A stretch of 64,000 nt of DNA. It comes from Phoronis australis (lineage: Eukaryota; Phoronida; Phoronidae). The notes under the pieces are model-generated. The model was given only the letters and a program-made list of their open reading frames with translations, was not told the origin of the DNA and did no database searches. This document shows, piece by piece, positions 47,147 to 56,819 of this stretch. The stretch covers positions 528,281-592,280 of the forward strand of contig NMRA01000224.1 in assembly GCA_002633005.1 (NCBI GenBank), in the 5' to 3' direction. Positions within the stretch are counted from its first letter, which is position 1. The number at the start of each line of letters is the position of its first letter. Position numbers and translations under genes: made by a program.

Positions 47147-47959
47147 GGTGCACCACCACCTAAGATGGCCGACGTAGTGAGTGACAGCAGACACATACAT
47201 AATGGATACTCGATACACTCCCGACATATGAAATGAGGCACCTGAGAAAACATGCCCCATTAAAAAAAAATAAAATTAATTGTAAAGTAATGCAAACACA
47301 AATAGAGATGAAGATTTTAAAATACTTGGGATTTAGTGATATGTTTGACTGACGAAATATATTCTGCTCTAAACAAGTGAATGCAAAGTATTGAGTATCT
47401 TTAAGTCAGACACTTAGTATTACGATCCACGCAACTATTTATAAAAACAACATATATCTTACTACGAAGTCTCGGGGAATTCAAATAATTGTTCATTATT
47501 GAGACAATATATCTAACTTATTTGTGGACTGTGATGCGCTTATAATTAATTGGTTAAACCTTTTGTGAAGTGGGACCGTCTGTCTTGTGTCTTGAGTTTC
47601 TTTCATGAATCAGTCTCGTGGTCACAGCTAATAGCTTCAGGAAACTTATCCTATCCTACAATAATACTATAAATGCGTGTTTAGTTCAGCCCGGAAACCG
47701 ATTAATGTCTATTTAAAGATACGTTTTCCTTTTAATTCGGCACATTAGAACTCGGGTTGAGATTCGTCAGTCGAAAGACATCGTTAAAATATAAGCACTC
47801 CTGTTTGTCTCTGCCTTATTTTACTATTAACTACTTTTTAAGTGGGTTAGGTTCTGGTGGAAACTTCATTGCATGTGGCGGCAGTTTAGTGAGTACCTAT
47901 GACGCACGACTGTGTCAACTGTCACTCGCTATGGCGACCATTTTAGGTGGTAGTGCACC
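47147..47959. mobile_element. 0.8-kb element with TIRs of about 50 bp
   Basis: Left GGTGCACCACCACCTAAGAT then GG...GAGTGACAG; the right end, reverse-complemented, reads GGTGCACTACCACCTAAAAT then GG...GAGTGACAG. The true outer border may lie some bases further out in AT-rich sequence; the target duplication is not resolved. No coding content. Confidence 0.72.
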
Positions 47960-48349
47960 ACCAAAAGTTAAAATTAAACTAAAAGTCATATTAATTTCAA
48001 TTAAGTTTGAACTTGCATTAAAACCCGTGTTATGATGTTTTTAACTAAAATGAAGCGGAGAGAGTACACTTAAATGCATGTCTCACGGCTCATACTGCAG
48101 CAGGTGCATGCGCGGCTATAACCCCCAGCCCCCCTGTGGTGCACCGCCGATTGACTATGGGCTGCTGTGTTACCAATATGTTAAAACCTCGTTAGTATTT
48201 AAAATTTCAAATTTTATTCTGAAAATTCCCCGGCTTCCATAAGGCCACCGTGCTTTTGTTTACATAGCGTGTCACGCGCTGTCTGGCTTGCGAGTACAAT
48301 CGTGTCACCTCCATGTATTTAGCTCATTGGGAGAGTGAAAATTACTAAC

Positions 48350-48506
48350 CAGTGGCGGATTTAGAGGGGGGCCAATTGGGCCATGGCCCCCCTAAAATTC
48401 TCCCAGATTCCATGTGGCAGTTGGGGGCTGCGATTGTCTGACGGGCAAAATCCTGGCTAATACACTGCTGTGGCTCCCTTAACTCGAAATCGTGGATCCG
48501 CCCCTG
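48350..48506. mobile_element. GC-rich MITE, CTAAC/CCAAC flanks
   Basis: CAGTGGCGGATTTAG at the left and GGATCCGCCCCTG at the right. The interior matches 15424-15583 and 38550-38700. The flanking 5-mers differ by one base. Confidence 0.87.
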
Positions 48507-49206
48507 CCAACACCCGACAAAAATGCTGTATTAAAACATGTCTGTTCAAACAAGCATACATGTGTTCATTCGCTTGACCATAGACTATAGACAACAGATT
48601 CGCAACTCCGACGTTTTCTTCCGTGGTATCCAAGAGGAGGCGCCACTCTCCTAAATTATCTGTTGCAGTTTCCGGTTAGTGTATTTTGACGGGAAATTCT
48701 CGCATCTACTTTACTGTCCAGTACAACGAAAAAGTAAATTCGGGATTGAAACAATGTTCAAAGTTTTCCAATAGTAGAACTGTTGGTATCGTGAGTACTT
48801 TTGGCAATGCCACTGCTAATTATTTACAAAATTTAAACTTCGGTGCCGACAGATTATGTCGTCTTGCACAATAGCAGCATGATTATCGGACAGTTTTTGA
48901 TTCATGGTTCACATACTGAGAAAACTACGAAAACATATTTGTGCTCAAATTCTAAGGAGTACCTGTGAATGCAAAAGTTACTTATATAACGTTTTTGTTT
49001 AAGAAAAAAAGTAATTTTGTTCGGATAAAAAATGCACCTCTGCAAGTTTCACTGGTCTAACCTTTCTATGTTTATAATTCAACAACAGTAAGCAGTTCTT
49101 CTTGGAAGTGTTAAATGGCACTTCAAAGTGCCGTTAGTTGTACTGTGCATGAGACTCAGCCTTTAGGTACAGCGTAAAATGGTTCTTAAAAGAACCGCTG
49201 AATAAT

Positions 49207-49629
49207 TCAACATAAATCACAGAGTATACCGTGCTCCCTCAAGTACTGAAGGTACTCTTCATTCAAGTTTTTATCAGGGAAGGTTGGATGAAAACAGGGA
49301 AAATGACAATATCGATGACAGTTGTTACACCTTAAATAGATGTTACCGTTCACCAACGTTATCACGAACCCTGCCTCTTTCAGTTCTTGTTCCTGGAATC
49401 TGAAGTAATATTGAACCGTAGGGGAAAAAGACATACAACAAAAGCGAATCAAATTTCGAAAATCATCGCATTCGTACGATTTCGTGTTGCTGTCGCCAGA
49501 CTGATAATCCTCCCCAACATCAATGTCGAAAATCCATGTTACAACTGATGGAAACTTGTGTCCTTTGTTTCTAACTTTTGATCCATTTTCTAAGAAAGGG
49601 GTGTCAATATGACGCCATATTGGAGAGTG
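49207..49629 (-). CDS. Terminal exon with PHD-like half zinc finger, gene unrecognised
   Basis: The minus strand is open for 140 codons from an acceptor (pyrimidine-rich ATTTTTGTCTTGTGTAG ending at 49630) to TGA at 49207-49209. The product runs from IWRHIDTPFLENGSKV through TWIFDIDVGEDYQSG to a cysteine-rich end: CNNCHRYCHFPC, then about 25 residues, then CDLC. C-x2-C-x4-H-x2-C ... C-x2-C is the spacing of the second half of a PHD finger; the first zinc pair is not clear. No start codon lies in the exon, so earlier exons should lie at higher coordinates, but none was found. It may be a real gene end or an isolated fragment. Confidence 0.5.
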   Translation of the reverse strand, partial: HSPIWRHIDTPFLENGSKVRNKGHKFPSVVTWIFDIDVGEDYQSGDSNTKSYECDDFRNLIRFCCMSFSPTVQYYFRFQEQELKEAGFVITLVNGNIYLRCNNCHRYCHFPCFHPTFPDKNLNEEYLQYLREHGILCDLC

Positions 49630-49639
49630 CTACACAAGA

Positions 49640-50800
49640 CAAAAATGGCGGGAAACACTGGGAGCCCTACGGCATCAGCCAGGAAATGCGGGGGCTCGCA
49701 GTGTTATGCCTGCAGCCAAAGAGTTATTTTTGGTCCTGCCTTTGGGTCATGAGTTTTTTGGTTCGATCATGGAGTTTAGTGGTGCTGCAACTAGGTTTTT
49801 ATGTTCTGCCAACATAGTTTAAGCGGAGAGACTATATACATGTACGTTGTTTTCACATCAGTCTTGGTGATTGTGACCATATAAGATCAATTAAAAATAT
49901 AATTATTGACCACCATATGCTGTTATCCAATGATGATGCTGTAAATAATTAGTATTAATGGCAATCATTTGTATATTTTTTGTACTGAAAAATAACATCC
50001 TCGAACCTACTCGCCAGCCGGGGCATCAAAATCAGTACATGTAAATGAATAGTGTATCCTCTTTGAAATATATACTGCTTTAAAAACTCATTTCTTACTA
50101 TGTATTCCAAAATCGGATGTTTTCTGTTGTATCAAAACAAACAAATCCCTGCAAAATCTGTACTTATTTCGAAGTTGACATTACAATTTTTTAGATTTAC
50201 AGTGCTTGCTTACGAGCTCTCTGTTTTGTGACGAAACTTACGTTAAAAGTAAAGTGCACAGTACCAAAATATCAAACCTGTACGACTGAATTACGCATCC
50301 AACCTTTACCCAAAATACAGAATTTCCCACTCGAAACCGAATAGAAATACAACCAACCGAGCCCGGTTAGTTTATTCACAGGGTTTAAACTTAATGTGAA
50401 GAATTTTCAGGCCATGAAAAAATGACCCCACGTCCGTGAAAACCTGTCCCGTCATTATTTAACCGTCGGGTTCCCCCGCAACTGCGGGTTGGCATAAGCA
50501 GACAGCGTGCGTGAGAGAATTTATTTTAAATTTCTCGGCTGAGGGTCGCGCAGTACGTATAGGATTAAGGGCGGGGATGGACAGGAACGGTTCGAAATAA
50601 TGTGTGGGAGCGGGGCTGATCTCTTTGTGAGCACACTATTACACGGTGTGGGGATACTACAAAACGCCAACAAGTGCCTGATCGGGGGCTCTTCAGATCC
50701 GTGAGAGGAGAATACCGTGCGTGAGAGAAGAATATTTGTACGTTGGCAATTCCGAGCGATGCACAAGAAAGGAATTGAGTGTTTTTTGCTTTTTACATTA
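49640..50800. other. Unassigned sequence
   Basis: Short frames only. No upstream exon for the 49207-49629 exon could be identified. Confidence 0.4.
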
Positions 50801-51307
50801 CGGCGTTCTCCCGTTCAGTCTAACTTGTTAAATTTTGTATCACAAGATGGGCGGATGACCGCTATACCCAATATCTTACACTGACGACTGATGAAGTCCA
50901 TTCTGGCAATTAGGGTTGGAGGGTCAGCTCTCTTTTGTTCGATAATTGCTCTAATCTCCGATAAGATCGTATCTTATATCCTCACAAGGCTGTGCTGTTA
51001 AAAATAAGTTAAGTTATAAAATATTTGAACATAAACCAATGACATTTATGAATTGCCCATCAAAGACTGATCAAGCTTATAGTTTTTGAATCACCAAAAT
51101 CCCCCAACTACAATCCAAGTTAAGACAGTCTATTCTGTCCGAACGTACCAACGTACTTGGTTTGCCTGTGCTCACATGTGATCGGTTATAAGCCTGGTAA
51201 TTTGTCTGCATGTTGTCCTACCAGGCAAAAGACTATGCTCGGCATTTAACAAAGGAACTAGATGTTATCACACGCCCACAACCTCTGTACTGAACGGGAA
51301 AACACCC
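50801..51307 (-). mobile_element. 0.5-kb TIR element D, copy 1
   Basis: Ends CGGCGTTCTCCCGTTCAGT and ACTGAACGGGAAAACACCC, with TA on both sides. Its reverse complement matches 51863-52379 over its whole length (TGTGATAACATCTAG, TTTATGTTCAAAT, ATCGAACAAAAGAGAGCTG, GTGTAAGATATTGG). Confidence 0.85.
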
Positions 51308-51862
51308 TACCTGTCATTTATTTATATGACCCCAATGAAGTCATTTTTCACAGTAGTTCACATTAAATTTAGACCCAATTAAAAGTCACACAGGTCATAT
51401 TTTAATTTTCCAAAGTTACCCGGGGTCATTGTTCGACATTCTATGAAAAGGCTTATTGGGGCACCACGGAAGTACGTCCCGAGTGAGCGGCACGTCTCCT
51501 GGATATAATGTATATGCATTGAGTGACACGAATTATTTATTTTTTAGATATCGCAAGAAAAATTTACCCCGTTCGTTTACACGGCAGTTAGCCGTGTCAC
51601 GTGACTAGTAGCACTCTCCAGAATGGCGTCAAGTTGTCAGCTGCAGTAGCGCGTGCGCCCGGTCTATAATATTAATATGTCTATGGTAACACAATAAACC
51701 AGTGGCGGATCTAGGATACCATAAGGTGGGCAACATCCTCGGGAAACTGGGAAAAGCGCGATTGTATGTGCACAAGTGGCCCGATTGTTGCGTGGGGGCT
51801 GAGGATGTGTACCTTCTGTTCAGAAAATCTATTGATGGACTAAAAAAGAAACGGGAACATGA

Positions 51863-52379
51863 CACCGTTTTCCCGTTCAGTGACTTTTCCAGACGTAGGG
51901 GGCTCTGAGCGTGTGATAACATCTAGCTACTTTGTTAAACGCTAAGCACACTGTTTTGTCTGTTATGACAACAAGCAGACCAATTATCTACCAGGCTTAT
52001 TACAGACCCCGTGTGAACACAGTCAAACTCAGAGTGTACTCGGAAGGAATAGATTGTCGTAACTTCGGTTGCAGTTGGGCGATTTTGGCGATTCAAAAAC
52101 TAAAAATGATAACCATTTGACGAAGAATTCAGAAATTCTATTAGTTTATGTTCAAATGTGTTATAACTTAACTTTTATTTTTAGCAGCACAGCCCAGTCA
52201 GGGTAGATACGATCTTATTGGAGGCTAGAGCAATCATCGAACAAAAGAGAGCTGGCCCTCCAACCCTAAATGCCAGAATGCAGTTAATCAGTCGTGTAAG
52301 ATATTGGCTACAGGGGTAAACTCCCAACTTGTTGTTGGGCTATAGAGTCGAACAAGTTGGGAGCAACGGGAAAACGCCG
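51863..52379 (+). mobile_element. 0.5-kb TIR element D, copy 2, nested
   Basis: Ends CACCGTTTTCCCGTTCAGT and CAACGGGAAAACGCCG; flanks GA (left) and TA (right). It is the inverted partner of 50801-51307. An exon-like open stretch at 52184-52303 is not conserved in copy 1, so it is not called coding. Confidence 0.85.
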
Positions 52380-52387
52380 TAATGCCT

Positions 52388-52476
52388 NNNNNNNNNNNNN
52401 NNNNNNNNNNNNNNNNNNNNNNNNNNNNNNNNNNNNNNNNNNNNNNNNNNNNNNNNNNNNNNNNNNNNNNNNNNNN
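52388..52476. other. Assembly gap (89 N)
   Basis: It is followed directly by a run of 14 C. Confidence 0.99.
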
Positions 52477-52509
52477 CCCCCCCCCCCCCCAAATCCGGCT
52501 ATGTAAAGT

Positions 52510-54266
52510 TTTGAAAATAAATAGAGCAGTAACAGGACTCCCAAAGAATCGAGCTGTTTTCGAAAATTTTGCGCTCATGGTGATCTGATTGGTTAATGCA
52601 CTTACGGCGGTAAAATGATAGATCAAGGATCGTGCACGTGTGCACTGTAGCAACACTTTGTATGTAGTTGCCCAAGCTGTTGATACAGTAAATTCCCTTA
52701 TTTGTGCCCATTGTGATTTGACCGCAACTTGAGCTTGTTGGGTTCTACCATATATTGTGCTGGCATAGGGACCCACATGTTGCTTACTCGAATGGGCTTA
52801 ATTTTACCAACTATTTCATATTGTGTAGGTGAAGTAAATAAACAAAGTGGGTGATTAACATCACCGGAATTTCATCATTAGTATCTTTTGCCGGGTGCTC
52901 AAATTTTCTTGATACTAGGGATTGTCACATTTGTAAGATAGAAGTGTTTCGGTATTTATACCGGACCAAAATTTAAAAAACGAAACCCGTGTTTAAATCA
53001 GGAGCTGCATAAAAGTAATTGCAGGCGGTCTGATACACGTTTTACCAGACGTGCGCAGGTAGCGCATGTGGGCCCATTGCACTGATCACTTGGAACCATT
53101 TTTATGGTTTATAAATATATAGTTAAACCGAGCTGAAGATTTTGAAACCTGATTCACGGCAATTTTTGGCAGTGGGATTGTCTAAAAAGTGCTCGTAAGT
53201 TAACAACAAAGTTTGATAGCAATGTACTGCAATTTTTTAGAAACTGCCATAGGTTACAGATGCGTAACAGAGCGTAAATTTGATGAATTCTAGCTTACGA
53301 TTTCAACTTTTTCGGACACCCGGTTTCAACCACTTTTTGGCTATAATAAGCGCCCACCCCCTTCCTGAAGCGAATTTTTCTAAGCGCCCTGGCAGCTTAG
53401 GGCGAATACGGTAATATTTCAGAAGGACCATATTTATTATCCTTTATGCACTGGACCCTTTTGTTACATTAGGAGTAGGATTGGTTCATTATGTACTCTA
53501 GAGGTGGCATAGGATTTTACAAAACTGGTTGAAGAATTTTGTTTTCGTCATAAACTTTGGTTTGAAAGTCTTAATTTTGGAAATGTTAGGACTTAAGGCG
53601 GAACTTTAAAAATCATTTGTCCGCTTATAAAAATTTAACATCAAAGAATAAAAACAACCTTCGGTGATCCAAATCCCGACGAAATGTGCGCATTCTGCTG
53701 AGATAGTAACCGCCTGATTACGGCCAGCGAAGATGCCCAATCTGGTTAATTCGCACACCCTTGTAAGGACAGGAGTTCGTGAATCACTATGTTTTGAAAG
53801 GTTTTTCTCCCACAGCCGATTATGGGGTCTCCGCACGCTATGGAAGCTAACGTTTTTGCATTAACACCAGATAATTTGTCCTGGTGAACCTAGTGAATAA
53901 TGACCTAACGGCTTGTGCGAAACAGCTGACCTGAGATTTCGTTCATTGAAAGCATACGGAGTTGGCGGTCCATATACTATAGTCTATGGCTTGATAGAGT
54001 CTTAGAACCTTTCCTAAAAACGCTTCTTCGTCTTGTCTACTATCGGTGATCAAGTCACCGTTAATGAACTCAGTTTGCACTAAATGCAAGAAAGTTATAA
54101 ATCTTAAATAGCCTTACGGTAATTGGGAGATTTCAGTAACCAATGTTTCCTCAGGCGGACTTTTCTAACTTCTGCTACATCTTTTGGCGTTTGTGTATCT
54201 TAATAACATGAAAATCGCAGTTACGACACTGAATACCATAAATTTCATTTGAAGTTCTTTGTTTTG
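52510..54266. other. Unassigned sequence
   Basis: No exon preceding 54268 was identified; frames of up to 76 codons without domains. Confidence 0.4.
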
Positions 54267-54267
54267 A

Positions 54268-54496
54268 CTGTGCCTTTAGGGTGCACAAGATTTTGTTTCA
54301 ATGTACCTTGGAGTGTCCGGAAACATATCTAGGCCACATTAAACATCTCTTAAAGCACGGTTATCTCAAAATGGACGACTCAGCTAGGCCTGGTGACACC
54401 TATGACTCGGCTGTGTTCACCCACTGGGAAGACTTGGGTCATACCTCTGGATGTAGTGCATCTTTTAATATTCGAGACAAGTACAAAATGATTTGA
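54268..54496 (+). CDS. Terminal-exon-like ORF, gene unrecognised
   Basis: After a pyrimidine-rich site (TGACTGTGCCTTTAG near 54279) the frame reads through VHKILFQCTLECPETYLGHI, LLKHGYLKMDDSARPGDTYD, AVFTHWEDLGHTSGCSA, ending IRDKYKMI and TGA. The composition and third-position pattern look coding, and the frame opens right at the acceptor. No family is recognised and no earlier exon was found. The exact start depends on which AG is used. Confidence 0.42.
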
Positions 54497-55235
54497 ACGT
54501 CAGGTAAAGAAACTTATTTTTGAAAGATTTGAGTATCCTTCCTTTAACAGAAGCACTGGACTAAGATTCAATCTATCACATACGTAGGAGCTGATATTTG
54601 GTTAAAAATTTTCCGCCGGTTGCGTCAGGATCCACAACCCAACATGTGTCGCAGAAGCTTGAAAGAGTCGGCAGATCTATAATCTCTCTTTTTTCCGTTC
54701 TGCCACGTCGATGTATGCACTTGTTTTGTAGTGTACCTCTTTAGCCGTGCATGGTGAGGACATGTCCCTTGACTATGAGCTATAAACAGTTCAACAGCAA
54801 TCAGTGTCTTCTTGTGAACCATTCAATGAAAGCACTCTCTTAACTGTCGTATTTACATATCTACGGCTTCAGTCTACATGTAAAAGCGACAACTGTCGAG
54901 TGCTTAATTGACTAGAGAACCAATTAAACATGATAACGGGCTTGCATAACAGACGTTTATTACTTTGTCGAACACCCACATCAGCGTCTTCTGTGCAGGC
55001 GACTTCGTTTGCTGACGCAATTGACTATTATTTTACATGTATGTTGTTATATCCGGCTACGTTGGTGACCACCGGTTTAACCCGAAGGCAAATCTAAATT
55101 GAAGTTGCTAATTGTTTCAGGGCGAGTTCATTAATTAAACACTTAACGATACATGAATGTCATGAACGCACATTCGTAAGTTTTACAAAGAGTATCCTCA
55201 TGGAGCATGTTGTTATCAGTATCACTGTCACTGTC

Positions 55236-55595
55236 ACTATTACTACTACTATTATCATTATCATTATTATTATCATCAACATCATCGTCATTATCATCAT
55301 CATCATCATCGTCATCTTCATTATCATCATCATCATCGTCATCATCCTCGCCATTAGCATCATCTTCATCATCATTGTCATCTTCATCATCATCATCATC
55401 ATCATCATCATTGTCACCATCATATTCATCATCATTGTCATCATCATCTTCATCATCATTGTCGTCATCATCGTCATCATCGTCATCATCATCATCTGTA
55501 GTAGTAGCACACTGTAGTAGTATTGTTGTTTTCGTTGCCGTTCTTATTATTATCATCATTATCATTACCATTTTCATTATCATTATCATTATTTG
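55236..55595. repeat. Trinucleotide (ATC/ATT)n array, about 360 bp
   Basis: A long ATC/ATT tract in three-base register. It produces Asp-rich, Met-rich, Ile-rich and Ser/Leu-rich frames on both strands, none of them a gene. Confidence 0.95.
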
Positions 55596-55654
55596 ATTTG
55601 TACATGCACGCTGTGATGTTCAAATGTGTGTCCCCAACTGCGATTTTAATCTGA

Positions 55655-55880
55655 GATAGACACAAATTGCACCTGGACACGCCAAAATATCGAATATGTG
55701 CAGTTCACTTTGAAATGCAGTTCAAACATGGGAAACGTGTATTTGAAGTATTGCCTCGTCTTGCTTCAAAAGGCAACTTTTTTCTCCTTGCGCTACGCTC
55801 TGAAAAACAATGTCCCAATATAATAGTCATGCGACTGATAATCCCGTTGTTGTGCACACTCTACACGGTTAAAGGTTTGC
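55655..55880 (+). pseudogene. Possible THAP-like half domain remnant
   Basis: The frame reads KYRICAVHFEMQFKHGKRVF then EVLPRL. YxICxxHF is the second half of the THAP signature (C-x2-H-F). The first Cys pair and flanking conserved residues are not visible upstream, so this is a weak match. Confidence 0.2.
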
Positions 55881-56035
55881 CATTAAGAGAGACCAACTGA
55901 AACTAACAAGCTTACATGAAAACACAATAAGTAAATTGTTGATATCTAACAGCAGCAACATGTATAACATAAAGTTGAAGCTAACTCTGGTGAAGGAAGT
56001 AAATGTGTGTATTTAGGCCCACGTGTTAATACCTG

Positions 56036-56322
56036 AAGCTACGCACACTGGTTGATCTGTAACGTCGAAAATTGAGTGTCCCAACCACCGTTTCAGAAGG
56101 AAACGTCTGTTAGGTCCAAATAATGAAATGTCGGTGTTTTGTGTCACGTTGTTAGGGTGTGGGAAGGGTTACAAAACCCAAGCTACGCCCACTGGTTGAT
56201 CTACAACGTCGAAAGTTGGGTGTCCCAACCACCGTTTCAGAAAGAAATGTTTGTTAGGTCCAAATAATGAAATGGTGTTTTGTGTCACCTTGTTAGGGTG
56301 TGTGAAGGGCTACAAAGCCCGA
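56036..56322. repeat. Direct tandem duplication of 144 bp
   Basis: AAGCTACGC.CACTGGTTGAT through TTGTTAGGGTGTG...CTACAAA.CCC occurs twice (56036-56179, 56180-56322) with about 10% differences. Confidence 0.9.
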
Positions 56323-56741
56323 AAATGAAAAACTTTGCACGAAAATGTTATAGAATTGATTCTAAAGAGATGTGTAGATCCGCCATTTACGACTACTCCA
56401 AGTGCAGCTGGCTAGTGACGAGAGAAAACATGATGACGCTGGCAGTTTTCACCCCAAAGCAATCATTGACATAGGATGAACCGAGAGACAGAATATTCAG
56501 ACTGACAAAACCTTTTAAATTTAAGGGATCGGGTGAACGTTGGGTAAACCAGTCCAATTTTTTTATAAATCCAATGTCTGAAAGGTACCTGATTTTTTAA
56601 ACTGAAATTTAAATTTGTTCGCTTGCTTGTATTATCACAAGCTAAACACTGACGTTCATTCTCTGAGTCAATGTTTGACTTTGAGTTTTATACTCTTTAT
56701 ACTCTTTGGAAAATACCAATGCAAAGCAACCCGACACTAAA

Positions 56742-56813
56742 CACGGGCGGCGCGCACCATAAGGGACTGGGGGACTATGGTCCCCCACTTATTTCATTGC
56801 TGCGCCGCCCATG
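56742..56813. mobile_element. 72-bp GC-rich MITE, CTAAA duplication
   Basis: CACGGGCGGCGCGCACC at the left and GCTGCGCCGCCCATG at the right; CTAAA at 56737-56741 and 56814-56818. Related in ends and interior to 12003-12152. Confidence 0.87.
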
Positions 56814-56819
56814 CTAAAG

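Larger units (their letters stand above)
51700..52503. mobile_element. GC-rich MITE split by element D, TAAAC/TAAAG flanks
   Basis: CAGTGGCGGATCTAGG at the left (related to 7778-7962) and AAATCCGGCTATG at the right after a poly-C run. The 5-bp flanks TAAAC and TAAAG differ by one base. Element D copy 2 and an assembly gap lie within it. Confidence 0.72.

Noticed and set aside
48107-48170. A further member of the 72-150-bp GC-rich MITE family
   Set aside because: The interior resembles 12003-12152 but neither clean ends nor a 5-bp duplication could be found.
51629-51922. 97-codon minus-strand frame
   Set aside because: It covers a GC-rich MITE fragment and the end of element D; no protein family.
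52184-52303. Exon-like stretch with a GTAAGA donor
   Set aside because: It lies inside repetitive element D, and the inverted copy at 50801-51307 does not keep the frame.
55143-55589. 148-codon Asp-rich frame and other long frames on both strands
   Set aside because: They are translations of the ATC/ATT trinucleotide array; every frame is open because the repeat lacks stops.
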